From Streptomyces sp. DvalAA-43 (GTDB taxonomy: Bacteria > Actinomycetota > Actinomycetes > Streptomycetales > Streptomycetaceae): a stretch of DNA of 64,000 bases. The notes under the pieces are model-generated. The model was not told the origin of the DNA and searched no databases. It worked only from the letters and a program-made list of their open reading frames with translations. Each line of letters begins with the position of its first letter. Position 1 is the first letter of the stretch. The position numbers were made by a program, and so were the translations under genes. Positions 7,799-17,215 of the stretch are shown here, piece by piece. Location of the stretch: contig NZ_FMBW01000095.1 in assembly GCF_900091725.1 (NCBI RefSeq), positions 186,001 through 250,000 of the forward strand, in the 5' to 3' direction.

Positions 7799-9067
7799 AT
7801 GCAACTCAACCGACGGTCGCTGCTTGCCGCCATCGGCGCCGGAACCGCTGCCGCCGCGCTCGGCGGATGCGGTACCGGTACGTCGACGGCCGGCTCCGCC
7901 GAAGGCCCCGCCGAGGGTGAGATCACCCTGCTCACCCCGATCTACGAGGGCGCCGACGGCAAGACGCTGTTGGAGAAGGAGATACTCGGCGGCTTCCGGA
8001 AGAAGTACCCGGACGTCAAGGTGAACGTGGACTACACCACGTACGCCCAGCTCAACGAGAAGATCACCACCGGTCTCGCGGGCGGTCTGCTGCCCGATGT
8101 GCTGATGATGGGCGTCGGCTGGATCCCGCCGTTCGCGGCCAAGAAGGCGATCGCCGCGCTGCCGGAGAAGTTCGCCTCCGCGCACGACTACGAGAAGCGG
8201 GTCCTGGAGCCGTCCCGGTACGACGGCAAGCTGTACGCGCTGCCGGTCGTCCTCGACACCCGCATCGTCGTGTACCGCAAGGACCACTTCGCCGAGGCGG
8301 GTATCAAGAAGACCCCGGCGAACTGGGCCGAGCTGCGCGCCGTGGCCAAGCAGCTCACCAAGAACGGCCGGACCGGCTTCGACCCCTTCTCCATCGAACT
8401 GCGCCAGTGCTGGGAGACCTTCCTCTTCGCCAACGGCGGTCAGTTGTTCAGCGCCGACGGCAAGAAGGTGCTGTTCACCGACGCCCGCGGGGTCGAGGCG
8501 CTGCAGTTCTTCAAGGACCTCATCGCGGACGGCTCCGCCGTCTACGCCAAGAAGACGGATCTCGGGGCCCCGACCAACGTACAGACCGGCAAGTCGTCGA
8601 TGATGATGACGTCCAGTGCGCTGTGGACGCAGGTCGGCCAGCAGACACCCGATCTGCTCAAGGACGACAAGCTCGGCGCGTTCGTCCTCGCCAACCGCAG
8701 GCCCGCGATGCTCCAGGGCGGCACGCTCGTCACCCAGTCCGCGAGCTCCAAGCATCCCGCCGCGGCCCGTGCGCTCGTCGAGTACCTCGCGACGCCCGAG
8801 TCGATCCTCGGCGCGGCCAGGCAGCGAGGATCGGTTCCCGGCCTGAAGGACCTCAGCGACTCCAGCTATGTGAAGGAGAACAAGTTCGTCGGTCTCTCCC
8901 TGCGGAGCATGGGAGACGCCTGCTCCGAGGGCGGCACCGCCGCCTGGATGGAGATCCGCGAGAAGATCAAGCCCACGCTGGAGCCCGCGATCGTGGGCAA
9001 CCAGTCGGCGAAGGACGCCATCGCGGAACTCGGCCGGCTCGCCGAGGCCGCGATCGGCCGGATGTAA
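7799..9067 (+). CDS. ABC sugar importer, substrate-binding lipoprotein
   Basis: The 422-residue extracellular solute-binding protein is of the carbohydrate type (family 1). The signal peptide NRRSLLAAIGAGTAAAALGGC combines a twin-arginine-like start with a lipobox (LGGC), so it is predicted to be exported folded and lipid-anchored. The ATG at 7799 is chosen because AAAAGGGG lies just upstream and the signal peptide starts there. The mature domain opens with GEITLLTPIYEGADGKTLLEKE, as in sugar-binding proteins. It is the first gene of the 14-kb run. It probably captures the oligosaccharides released by the exported lyase and esterase encoded downstream. Confidence 0.9.
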   Translation: MQLNRRSLLAAIGAGTAAAALGGCGTGTSTAGSAEGPAEGEITLLTPIYEGADGKTLLEKEILGGFRKKYPDVKVNVDYTTYAQLNEKITTGLAGGLLPDVLMMGVGWIPPFAAKKAIAALPEKFASAHDYEKRVLEPSRYDGKLYALPVVLDTRIVVYRKDHFAEAGIKKTPANWAELRAVAKQLTKNGRTGFDPFSIELRQCWETFLFANGGQLFSADGKKVLFTDARGVEALQFFKDLIADGSAVYAKKTDLGAPTNVQTGKSSMMMTSSALWTQVGQQTPDLLKDDKLGAFVLANRRPAMLQGGTLVTQSASSKHPAAARALVEYLATPESILGAARQRGSVPGLKDLSDSSYVKENKFVGLSLRSMGDACSEGGTAAWMEIREKIKPTLEPAIVGNQSAKDAIAELGRLAEAAIGRM

Positions 9068-9079
9068 GGACCCGTCACT

Positions 9080-10048
9080 GTGGGAGCGACATCCGTATTG
9101 AAGGCGCGCCCCGCGCCGCCCTCCTCCCCGGCCGGGAATCCGGTCGCGAAGAAGCGCGCCGGCCGGGTCCCGACGGGACCGGGGCGCCGCAGGCAACGCG
9201 CCGGCATGGTGATGGTGGCGCCCGCGCTGCTCCATGCCTCGCTCTGGATCGGCCTGCCGGTCGTCGCGTCGGTGGTCCTGGCCTTCACGAAGTACGACGT
9301 GCTGACGGCGCCGCAGTTCGTGGGCCTGGACAACTTCCGCGACATGATGGACGACGCGGTCTTCCGCAAGTCCATCGTCAACACCGTCGTCTACACCTTC
9401 TTCACCGTGCCGTTCGGCATGATGCTGGGGCTGCTCGTCGCCCTGGCGCTGCACACCGGTCTCAAGGCCCGGGGCATCTTCCGTACCGCGGTCTTCCTGC
9501 CGCAGGTGACGGCGACCGTCGCCATCGCGCTGGTCTGGCTGTGGATCTACAACCCGGGCAACGGCCTGCTGAACACGCTCCTGTCGTTCCTCGGGATCGA
9601 CGGCCCGGCCTGGCTCTCGTCGACCTCCTGGGCGATGCCCTCGGTGATCCTGGTCGGCATCTGGCAGGGCATCGGCATGAAGATGCTCATCTACCTGGCC
9701 GCACTGCAGAACCTGCCGAAGGAGCTGTACGAGGCGGCCTCGGTGGACGGCGCCTCCAAGGTGCGGCAGTTCTTCTCGATCACGCTGCCGCTGCTGAAGC
9801 CCGCGACGTTCTTCGTCCTCATCACGTCGATGATCAGCGCGTTCCAGTCCTTCGACCAGATCTACATCCTGACCGACGGCGGTCCCGCCAACAGCACCAC
9901 GATGATGACGTACGAGATCTACAAGTCCGCCTTCCGGGAGTTCCGCGTCGGCTACGCCTGTGCCCAGTCACTGGTGCTGTTCGTGCTGCTGATGGGCTTC
10001 ACCCTGGTCAACCGGCGGATCATGGGAGGCACCCGTGGCCACAACTGA
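9080..10048 (+). CDS. ABC sugar importer permease, MalF type
   Basis: The 322-residue membrane protein has six predicted helices and the permease EAA loop EAASVDGASKVRQFFSITLP, which contacts the ATPase. The first about 35 residues are a basic cytoplasmic tail. GTG at 9080 lies 12 bp after the binding-protein stop. No ATPase gene is present in the run. In Streptomyces such importers commonly share the ATPase MsiK encoded elsewhere, and that is the likely arrangement here. Confidence 0.9.
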   Translation: MGATSVLKARPAPPSSPAGNPVAKKRAGRVPTGPGRRRQRAGMVMVAPALLHASLWIGLPVVASVVLAFTKYDVLTAPQFVGLDNFRDMMDDAVFRKSIVNTVVYTFFTVPFGMMLGLLVALALHTGLKARGIFRTAVFLPQVTATVAIALVWLWIYNPGNGLLNTLLSFLGIDGPAWLSSTSWAMPSVILVGIWQGIGMKMLIYLAALQNLPKELYEAASVDGASKVRQFFSITLPLLKPATFFVLITSMISAFQSFDQIYILTDGGPANSTTMMTYEIYKSAFREFRVGYACAQSLVLFVLLMGFTLVNRRIMGGTRGHN

Positions 10049-10958
10049 GCTGCACGCCCCGGGGGCCGCGAGGAAGTCCCGGCCGGGGAAGAACGGCAAG
10101 CCGGTGACCGTCGGCCGGATCGCGCTCTACGCGACCCTCACCGTCGTCTCACTGCTGATGGTGGTGCCGTTCGTCTGGATGGTGCTCACCTCGCTCAAGA
10201 CCCCGGTGGAGATCGCCTCCCAGGACGCCGGACTGCTTCCGGAACACTGGGAGTTCGGGAACTATCTCGACGCGCTGAAGGCGGCGCCGTTCGCGACGTA
10301 CGCGCGCAACAGCTTCATCATCGCGTTCAGTCACACCCTCATCAACGTGGTCGTGGCGTCGATGGCCGGGTACGCGCTGGCGCGGATCAGGTTCCGGGGC
10401 AGCGAGGTCATCTTCTACCTCTTCATCGCCGCGCTGATGATCCCCACGTACACCAAGGTGCTGCCGGAGTTCCTGATCGTCCGCTTCATGCCGCTGGCCG
10501 GTGGCAACGACCTCTTCGGCCAGGGCGGCAGCGGCTGGCTGGACTCCTGGTGGGCGCTGATCGTTCCCGGCGCCGTCACCCCCTTCGCGGTCTTCCTCTT
10601 CCGGCAGTTCTATCTGGATCTTCCGGTGGAGCTGGAGGAGGCGGCCAGGCTCGACGGGCTGGGCGAGTTCCGGATCTACGCCCGGATCATGACGCCGCAG
10701 GTCAAGCCCGCGCTCACCACCGTGGCGCTGCTGACCTTCGAGTCGTCGTGGAACAACTTCCTCTGGCCGCTGCTGGTGACCCGCTCGGACAGTCTGCGGG
10801 TGATCCAGGTGGGGCTCTCCGTCTTCAAGACGGAGAACGGCCCCCAGTGGCACTTCCTCATGGCCGGCACCACTCTGGCCACCCTGCCCATGGTCATTCT
10901 CTTCCTCATCGGCCAGCGCTACTTCGTACAGGGCTTCGCGACCGCCGGTCTCAAGTGA
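10035..10958 (+). CDS. ABC sugar importer permease, MalG type
   Basis: The 307-residue second permease overlaps the first by 14 bp (GTG at 10035). It has six helices and the EAA loop EEAARLDGLGEFRIYARIMTP. Its start FVWMVLTSLKTPVEI and its tail QRYFVQGFATAGLK are typical of MalG-like carbohydrate permeases. Together with the previous gene it forms the membrane channel for the imported oligosaccharide. Confidence 0.92.
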   Translation: MATTELHAPGAARKSRPGKNGKPVTVGRIALYATLTVVSLLMVVPFVWMVLTSLKTPVEIASQDAGLLPEHWEFGNYLDALKAAPFATYARNSFIIAFSHTLINVVVASMAGYALARIRFRGSEVIFYLFIAALMIPTYTKVLPEFLIVRFMPLAGGNDLFGQGGSGWLDSWWALIVPGAVTPFAVFLFRQFYLDLPVELEEAARLDGLGEFRIYARIMTPQVKPALTTVALLTFESSWNNFLWPLLVTRSDSLRVIQVGLSVFKTENGPQWHFLMAGTTLATLPMVILFLIGQRYFVQGFATAGLK

Positions 10959-11002
10959 CCGGTCCCGGCCCGAACGACCCTTTCCCGAAAGGTACTTATT
11001 CC

Positions 11003-11767
11003 ATGTCTGCTGATCTCAACGGTTCCCGCGCACTGGTGACAGGGGCGGGCCACGGCATCGGCCGCGCCATCGCCGTCGCGCTCGCCGAGGCCGGTGCCGA
11101 TGTCGCCGTCCACTACCACTCCTCCGCGGACGAGGCCGCCGAGACGGTCTCCGCGATCGAGGCGCTGGGCCGCCGGGCGAAGGCGTTCCGGGCCGACGTC
11201 ACGGTGACCGCCGATGTGGACCGGCTCGTCGACGAGGCCACCGGCTTCCTCGGCGGACTGGACGTCCTGGTCTGCAACGCGGGGCACCTGATCGGCCGGG
11301 CCACCATCGCCGAGATGTCCGACGACCACTTCGACCGTGTCCTGTCCACCAATCTGACCTCCACGTTCCGCACCGTGCGTGCCGCCCTGCCGCATCTCAA
11401 GGAGTCCCCGGCCGGCCGCGTCATCACGATGTCCTCGCTGGCCGCGCACAACGGCGGGGGCCCCGGCTCGGTCGCCTACGCGGCGGCGAAGGCCGGTGTG
11501 CGCGGCTTCACCAAGGGCCTGGCCAAGGAACTCGGCGGCACCGGCATCACCGTCAACACCGTCGCGCCCGGCTTCATCAAGGGCACCGCCTTCCACGACA
11601 CGTTCACCGCGCCCGAGGCGCAGCAGGCGATGGAGGCGGGCATCCCGGTCGGCCGGGCCGGCACCCCCGAGGACGTCGCCGCCGCGGTCGTCCACCTGGC
11701 GTCGCCGTCGTCCGGCTTCCTCACCGCCACCACGGTGGACATCGACGGTGGCGTGTGGCCGCGTTGA
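11003..11767 (+). CDS. SDR-family oxidoreductase (KduD/FabG-like)
   Basis: The 254-residue classical short-chain dehydrogenase carries the nucleotide-binding motif TGAGHGIG (residues 13-20), NAG, a catalytic Ser in SSLAAHNG, and YAAAK. It starts at ATG 11003 after GAAAGG. No signal peptide, so cytoplasmic. Between a sugar importer and two lyases, the likely role is reduction or oxidation of a sugar acid or keto-uronate released from the imported chain, like KduD in pectin catabolism; the substrate is not shown by the sequence. Its end overlaps the next gene by 13 bp. Confidence 0.85.
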   Translation: MSADLNGSRALVTGAGHGIGRAIAVALAEAGADVAVHYHSSADEAAETVSAIEALGRRAKAFRADVTVTADVDRLVDEATGFLGGLDVLVCNAGHLIGRATIAEMSDDHFDRVLSTNLTSTFRTVRAALPHLKESPAGRVITMSSLAAHNGGGPGSVAYAAAKAGVRGFTKGLAKELGGTGITVNTVAPGFIKGTAFHDTFTAPEAQQAMEAGIPVGRAGTPEDVAAAVVHLASPSSGFLTATTVDIDGGVWPR

Positions 11768-13545
11768 GGCGGATCGCCCGGGAGCGGGGCGGCTGGTGGC
11801 ACGCGTACGTCTGCCCGGCGCACGGCGTGGAGCTCGACCACGGCGATCTGCTCGCCGGGTTGTTCCCCGAGGGCGGTGCGCGCTGTGCGTACGGCTGCCG
11901 GGTGGACGACGAGGCGGTGCGCGGCGCCTGGCTGGTGCTCTCCCACCAGGCGTGGGCGCGGCACCTGAGGGTGCTCGCCCATCGCGAGGAGCGCGCGGAG
12001 TCGGTGGCCCGGCTGGTGGAGTACGCGGGGCTGTACGCGGAGCTGGCCACCGAGCGGCACGGCGAGGCCCAGACCTGGATGCTGCGCGGCCGGCTCTTCC
12101 ACCAAGCGCTCACCGATGCCATCTGGGCGGTGAACATCGGGCACGCCGTGATCACACTCGCCGAGGACTCCACCGAGGACCTGGCCCCGGTGCTGCCGCT
12201 GCTGGACGCGCTGGAGCGGGCGGCTCTCGACGCCCGGGACGTGCTCACCGGTCAGGGCCTGCTCGCCTCCAACTACACCGCGTGGCTCAACGCGGCCGGT
12301 GCGGCGGCGAGCCGGGGTGCCGCGGCGGCCCGCGGCGAGGAGTGGGGCGGCGCCGGGGAGTGGCTGGAGGGCGAGCACGGGCTGTACGCGCATCTGCGGG
12401 TCGCGGTCGCCGACGACGGCTGGGAGTGGGAGGGCAGCACCTATTACCACGGGTTCGTGCTGCGGGCCGCGCTGCTGGCGCTGCGGGGCACCGACCCCGC
12501 GTCCCTGCCCTCGGACGTGGTGGATGTGCTGGCCGGGATGACGGATGCGCTGGCGGCGATCGCCACGCCGGGCGGCATCCTGCCGGCGCTGCACGACGGC
12601 CCGTATCTGCGCGGCCCGCTCGCTCTGGAGTGGCTGGAACTCGTGGCCTTGACCAAGCAGTTGGTGCCATCAGCGGCTCTGGAGGCGGTGGCCGGGCGGG
12701 CCCGGTCCGAGCTCGGCTCCGAGGACGACGGGCTCGACCGGGAGCTGGGCGGCTGGTTCGCCGGTCCGCCACTGGCCGAGCGCCCGGCGCCCGGTCCGGT
12801 GACGGTGTTCCCGACCGCCGGGTACGCGGTGCTGCGCCACGCGGGCATCCACGCGCTGCTGGACTTCGGCCCGCACGGCGGCTCGCACGGCCACCGGGAC
12901 AAGCTGTCGCTGTATCTGTACGGCGACACCACCCCGTGGCAGCCCGATCCGGGTCAAGTGCCCTACGCGCACGCCGAGTTCCGTGATCTGTACGCGTCGA
13001 CGGAGGCCCATCCGGCGTTCCGGGTGGACGGTGCCGAGCAGGCCGAGTGCACCGGGCGGCTCCTCGGCTCGGACGGTTCGTCCGTCACCGCCGAGGTGAC
13101 GACCGCGTACGAGGGGGTGCGCGCGGTGCGGCGGGTGGTGCTCGGTGACAGCTATCTGGTCGATCTGCTGACGGTGCGCGCCGAGGGAGAGCGGGGCCTG
13201 ACCGCGCAGCTGCGTCCCGGTGTCGCGCTGGACATCCAGCTCCAGCCCTCGGGCGAGGTCCACACCACCTGGTACGGCGACGAGATCCTGCACGGCCGGC
13301 ACACCCACACCCCTGGCGCGGCCGTGCGTCCGGTCTCCCGGCCGGGCCCGGGTCCGGCCGACGACCCACAACGGGTGCGCACCCGGGTCGACTTCACCAC
13401 CCGGTCGGACCGCGTCGTCTTCGCCTCGGTGTACCAGGCGGCGTCGGCCGGGCCCGCCGTGACCGGTGTACGGCTGGACGGTGACGGGGTGCTGACGGTC
13501 GCGCTGACCGACGGCAGCACCGCACGGTTCCGGACGGAGGACTGA
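11755..13545 (+). CDS. Heparinase II/III-family lyase with N-terminal Cys/His module
   Basis: The 596-residue protein starts at GTG 11755, overlapping the SDR gene. Residues about 14-48 carry HAYVCPAHG and CAYGC (Cys20, His23, Cys44, Cys48), a probable metal-binding module seen in some heparinase-like lyases. An alpha-helical toroid with NYTAWLNAAG follows. The beta domain begins with HGGSHGHRDKLSLYLYG near residues 373-389, the heparinase II/III C-terminal signature. There is no signal peptide, so it should act in the cytoplasm on imported uronate-containing oligosaccharides by beta-elimination. It differs clearly from the next gene, so the pair may cut different linkages. Confidence 0.8.
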   Translation: MAALRRIARERGGWWHAYVCPAHGVELDHGDLLAGLFPEGGARCAYGCRVDDEAVRGAWLVLSHQAWARHLRVLAHREERAESVARLVEYAGLYAELATERHGEAQTWMLRGRLFHQALTDAIWAVNIGHAVITLAEDSTEDLAPVLPLLDALERAALDARDVLTGQGLLASNYTAWLNAAGAAASRGAAAARGEEWGGAGEWLEGEHGLYAHLRVAVADDGWEWEGSTYYHGFVLRAALLALRGTDPASLPSDVVDVLAGMTDALAAIATPGGILPALHDGPYLRGPLALEWLELVALTKQLVPSAALEAVAGRARSELGSEDDGLDRELGGWFAGPPLAERPAPGPVTVFPTAGYAVLRHAGIHALLDFGPHGGSHGHRDKLSLYLYGDTTPWQPDPGQVPYAHAEFRDLYASTEAHPAFRVDGAEQAECTGRLLGSDGSSVTAEVTTAYEGVRAVRRVVLGDSYLVDLLTVRAEGERGLTAQLRPGVALDIQLQPSGEVHTTWYGDEILHGRHTHTPGAAVRPVSRPGPGPADDPQRVRTRVDFTTRSDRVVFASVYQAASAGPAVTGVRLDGDGVLTVALTDGSTARFRTED

Positions 13546-13548
13546 CCC

Positions 13549-15534
13549 TTGTTGCTCTCGGCGACCCCGCCGCCCGGCCCACGCCCCGCACAGCAGGCGC
13601 GGCTGTACGAGGAGGCCGCCCGCCACCGCGGGCTGACCCCACCGCGTACCCACCCCCTGGCCAGCATCACCTGGCTCGGACCCGCCGCCTCCAACCCGGC
13701 GCTGGCCTACCGGGTGAGCGGCGATCCGGCCCATCTGGCGGAGAGCCGGCGCTGGATCGAGGCCGCGGTGCGGCTGCCGCACTGGGGCAGGGCCCATATG
13801 CCGGACCACGACCTGGACGCGGGCTGGCTGCTGCACCATCTGTCGCTCGCCTACCGGTGGATCGGCGGCGAACTCCCGGACGGGGTGCGGGCACTGCTGC
13901 GGTACAAGCTGCTGCTCCAGGGGCGGCGGATGTACGAGTTCGCGGTGGCGAGCGAGGGCCGCTGGTGGTCCTCCTCGTACTGGCAGAACCACAACTGGAT
14001 CTGCTACGCGGGTCTGGCGACGGCCGGTTATGTGCTGGGCAAGGAGGCGTGGACCGAGCGTGCCAAGGACAACCTCGGCACGGTCCTCGACCTGATGCCG
14101 GACGACGGCTCGCACGCCGAGGGCGTCGTCTACTGGCGCTACGGCGTGCCCTTCCTCGCCATCCATCTGGATCTCCTCCAGGAGGCGGAGGGCATCGACT
14201 GGTGGGGGCGGGGCGGATTCCTGCGGAACACCTTCCGCTACCGGCTCCACCAGGTGACCCCCGGCTTCGCGTTCAACGTCGACCACGGCGACTGCCACGA
14301 CCGGCGCAGCGGACACAGCGCCGGCCTGTACTTCCGTCTCGCGGCGCAGTACGGGATTCCCGAGGCGCAGTGGCTGGGCCGTCTCGCCTCGGGTGAGCTG
14401 CTGTGGCAGGAGGCGGCGGAGAGCGGGGTGCGGCCGGGGATCCTGCCGGAGGCCTCTCTCGAGTACCTCTGGTACGACCCGTCCGTGGCCGCAGCCCGGC
14501 CCACCGAGACACGGGCGTTCTTCCCGGATCTCGGTCTGCTCGCGGCCCGCACCGGATGGGACGACGACGCCACGCTCGTCTCCTTCAAGTCGAGCCCCGG
14601 AGGCGGCCACAAGGCGTGGGAGACCTCCGCGAAGCACCGGGCGGAGCAGGGCTGGGAGACCCTGAACCAGGGGCACCACCACCCCGATTCGGGCTCGTTC
14701 GTGCTGGTCTCGCAGGGTGCCTTCCTCGCGGTCGACGAGGGGTACAGCAACCGCAAGCGGGCCGCGCACCACAATCTGCTGCTGGTGGACGGGCAGGGGT
14801 ACGCGGACGAGGACCGGTACCACGTGTACCAGGACATCCCGTACGAGCGGCAGGCCCGGCAGCGCGATGTGCTCGCCGGTCCCGACTGCGGCTGGGCGCA
14901 CGCCACGGCGGAGATCGCCGCGATGTACGACCCGGCGCTCGGGGTGCGGCGGCTGGACCGGACGCTGGTGTTCACCCCGGCCGGGCGGCTCGTCCTGCTG
15001 GACCTCGCCGAGGCGGACGCCGAGCGGGAGTGGACGTTCCTGCTCCAGACCGACCGGCCCACCGAGCCCCGGCCGGACGGCGGCCGCCTGATCCGGTCCG
15101 GGGCGGCCTCCGCCCTGGTCCGGCGGTTCGCGCCGCTCGACGCAGCGGTCGTCTCCGCGGCCACCGAGGTCGAGGCCAATCCGACGTCGAGCACGCCGGG
15201 GCTGCGTCTCACCCGGACGCTGCACACCCTGAGTTCGACGACCGCCCGCTCGGCACAGGCCCTCTTCCTCACCGTGATCGTCCCGGGCGCGGCACCGGCC
15301 GCCGCCGAGCGGGTCGGCTGCGAGGAGGGCCAGGGCGTCACCTTCGGCGAGGAGACCGTGCTCCTCTCCCCCGTCGCCCGTCGGATCCGTACCGGCGCGG
15401 TGTCGGCGGACGCGGCGGCGGTGCTGCTCGGTGCCGGGGGCTCGGCCCCGTACGTGGTGGCGGCCACCCGGCTGGAGCTGGACGGCCGCGTGCTGCTCGA
15501 TGTCCCGGAGCCGTACACAGGAAAGGTCGGCTGA
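13549..15534 (+). CDS. Heparinase II/III-family lyase, second copy
   Basis: The 661-residue protein starts at TTG 13549, with GGAGG exactly 8 nt upstream. The helical toroid contains SSSYWQNHNWICYAGLATAG (Asn and His near residues 145-150) and EGVVYWRYG with a candidate catalytic Tyr. The beta domain contains NQGHHHPDSGSFVLVSQGA near 373-391. These are the Asn/His/Tyr/His features of heparinase II-like polysaccharide lyases. There is no signal peptide, so a cytoplasmic oligosaccharide lyase is expected. Exact glycan (heparan, hyaluronan, alginate-like or other) cannot be read from the sequence. Confidence 0.82.
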   Translation: MLLSATPPPGPRPAQQARLYEEAARHRGLTPPRTHPLASITWLGPAASNPALAYRVSGDPAHLAESRRWIEAAVRLPHWGRAHMPDHDLDAGWLLHHLSLAYRWIGGELPDGVRALLRYKLLLQGRRMYEFAVASEGRWWSSSYWQNHNWICYAGLATAGYVLGKEAWTERAKDNLGTVLDLMPDDGSHAEGVVYWRYGVPFLAIHLDLLQEAEGIDWWGRGGFLRNTFRYRLHQVTPGFAFNVDHGDCHDRRSGHSAGLYFRLAAQYGIPEAQWLGRLASGELLWQEAAESGVRPGILPEASLEYLWYDPSVAAARPTETRAFFPDLGLLAARTGWDDDATLVSFKSSPGGGHKAWETSAKHRAEQGWETLNQGHHHPDSGSFVLVSQGAFLAVDEGYSNRKRAAHHNLLLVDGQGYADEDRYHVYQDIPYERQARQRDVLAGPDCGWAHATAEIAAMYDPALGVRRLDRTLVFTPAGRLVLLDLAEADAEREWTFLLQTDRPTEPRPDGGRLIRSGAASALVRRFAPLDAAVVSAATEVEANPTSSTPGLRLTRTLHTLSSTTARSAQALFLTVIVPGAAPAAAERVGCEEGQGVTFGEETVLLSPVARRIRTGAVSADAAAVLLGAGGSAPYVVAATRLELDGRVLLDVPEPYTGKVG

Positions 15535-15536
15535 TC

Positions 15537-16139
15537 ATGCAGGCAACCCTCTCGTCCGGCTGGCCGACGCTGCTGCGGCGGCTGGAGTTCGTGGCCTACC
15601 CGGCGGCCGCCGGGGCCGCCTTCACCGTGCTGTCGCTCGGTGTCGTGACCTGGCTCCCCGCGCTCGCCGCGATGGGGCACGCCCTCCAGCGGTGGCGGGC
15701 GGAGGGTGACAGCCGCTGCTTCATGAACACGTTCACCGCCTTCCCGCGGTACTGGCGGGCGTTGTGGCGCCACTGTCTGGCGTCCACCGCGGCGGGGATC
15801 GTCCTGGCTGCCGACCTCGTCCATCTGCTGGGCCGTCCGGAGCCGTGGACGTTCATGCTGCTCGCCGCGCAGGTGGGCATCGCGGCCGCGCTCGTCATCC
15901 ACCATGTGGCGCTCGCGGCCGAGGCGGGCCGGTCCCCGCACGGAACGGTCCGCACCTGGTCGCGCGGTGCGCTGGCCCTCGGCTTCGGGTCGGCGGCCCG
16001 TGGCACCGCACTGCTCGGCGCGGTGATCTCCGCCGCGCTGTTCTCGCTCGTCGTACCGCTGGGTCCCCTGCTCCTCGGCCCCAGCATCCCCGTACTGCTC
16101 GCCCTGTCCTTCGCAGACCCCAGGAGGCACACCCCATGA
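15537..16139 (+). CDS. DUF624 / YesL-like membrane protein
   Basis: The 200-residue membrane protein has about five hydrophobic helices. It resembles YesL-type (DUF624) proteins, which sit in polysaccharide-utilisation operons of many Gram-positives next to sugar ABC importers. Typical features are the early helix AAGAAFTVLSLGVVTWLPAL and the motif RYWRALWRHCL in the loop. Its role is not established; an accessory to the importer is often suggested. ATG at 15537; its stop overlaps the next start as ATGA. Confidence 0.7.
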   Translation: MQATLSSGWPTLLRRLEFVAYPAAAGAAFTVLSLGVVTWLPALAAMGHALQRWRAEGDSRCFMNTFTAFPRYWRALWRHCLASTAAGIVLAADLVHLLGRPEPWTFMLLAAQVGIAAALVIHHVALAAEAGRSPHGTVRTWSRGALALGFGSAARGTALLGAVISAALFSLVVPLGPLLLGPSIPVLLALSFADPRRHTP

Positions 16140-17215
16140 GCCGTGTACTGCGCACCACTCTCGTCGCCGCGCTCGCCGCCGGCGCCCCGCTCGCCTTCCC
16201 CCCGCCGTCCGTGGCGGCCGAGACCGCCACCGCGTACTACGTGTCGCCGTCCGGCAGCGACTCCAACGCCGGTACGTCGGCGGGCGCCCCGTTCGCCACG
16301 ATCCAGAAGGCGGTGGATCTCGCGCCGACGGGTTCGGTGGTGAACCTGGCCGCCGGTACGTACAAGCAGGACGTCGTGACCAGGCGCGCCGGCGTCACCC
16401 TCACCGGCCCGGCGGACGCCGTGGTGAAGGGGGCGGGCGATGCCCGGATCATCCAGGTGCAGCACGATTCCACGACGCTCAGCGGCTTCACCGTGGACGG
16501 GCTGCACGGGTCGTCCACCGACGTGTCGGGGTACCGCCTCAAGCTCATCTATGTCATGAGCACGACCCCTGGCAACGGTGTGGGCGGCCTGCGCATCACC
16601 GGGATGACGCTCAAGAACGCTGCCGACGAATGCCTGCGGGTGCGCTATCTGGTGACCGGAGCCGACATCTCCGACAACACGATCACCAACTGCGGGGTCA
16701 ACGACTTCAAGTTCGGCGGCGGCGGGAAGAACGGCGAGGGCATCTACCTCGGCACCGCCCCCGAGCAGCAGGGCGCGAACGGTGCCCCGGACGCGGCCCC
16801 CGACATCAGCAGGAACAACCGCATCCATCACAACACCATCGCCACCCAGGGCAACGAGTGCGTCGATGTGAAGGAGAACTCGACCAACAACTACGTCGAG
16901 TACAACGACTGCAGCGGCCAGAAGGACTCCAGCTCCGGCGGCCTGGACGCACGCGGCAGCGGCAACATCTTCCGCTACAACACCATCCACGACAACGTCG
17001 GTTCGGGCATCCGGCTCGGCGGCGACACCGCGACCGACGGCATCGACACCAGCGTCTACGGCAACACCATCACCGGCAACGCGGGCGGCGGCATCAAGTT
17101 CATGCGCACCCCGCAGGGCCCGGTGTGCACCAACACCATGAGCGGCAACACCGGCGGCGACGCGGTCGGCACCTACGGCAGCGCCTACGACCCGACGGGT
17201 GCGTGCCCCCAGTGA
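16136..17215 (+). CDS. Exported right-handed beta-helix protein, pectate lyase-like
   Basis: The 359-residue protein has a Sec signal peptide (RVLRTTLVAALAAGAPLAF, cleaved after about SVAAE). The mature part opens with YYVSPSGSDSNAGTSAGAPF, the standard N-terminal cap of secreted parallel beta-helix proteins (PL1/PL9-like). Repeated Asn-rich turns follow, such as NRIHHNTIATQGNECVDVK and NIFRYNTIHDNVGSGIRL. The fold is clear; catalytic residues are not, so it may be a lyase, an epimerase-like enzyme or a polysaccharide-binding protein. ATGA overlap with the preceding gene and GTGA overlap with the next indicate tight cotranslation. Confidence 0.75.
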   Translation: MSRVLRTTLVAALAAGAPLAFPPPSVAAETATAYYVSPSGSDSNAGTSAGAPFATIQKAVDLAPTGSVVNLAAGTYKQDVVTRRAGVTLTGPADAVVKGAGDARIIQVQHDSTTLSGFTVDGLHGSSTDVSGYRLKLIYVMSTTPGNGVGGLRITGMTLKNAADECLRVRYLVTGADISDNTITNCGVNDFKFGGGGKNGEGIYLGTAPEQQGANGAPDAAPDISRNNRIHHNTIATQGNECVDVKENSTNNYVEYNDCSGQKDSSSGGLDARGSGNIFRYNTIHDNVGSGIRLGGDTATDGIDTSVYGNTITGNAGGGIKFMRTPQGPVCTNTMSGNTGGDAVGTYGSAYDPTGACPQ

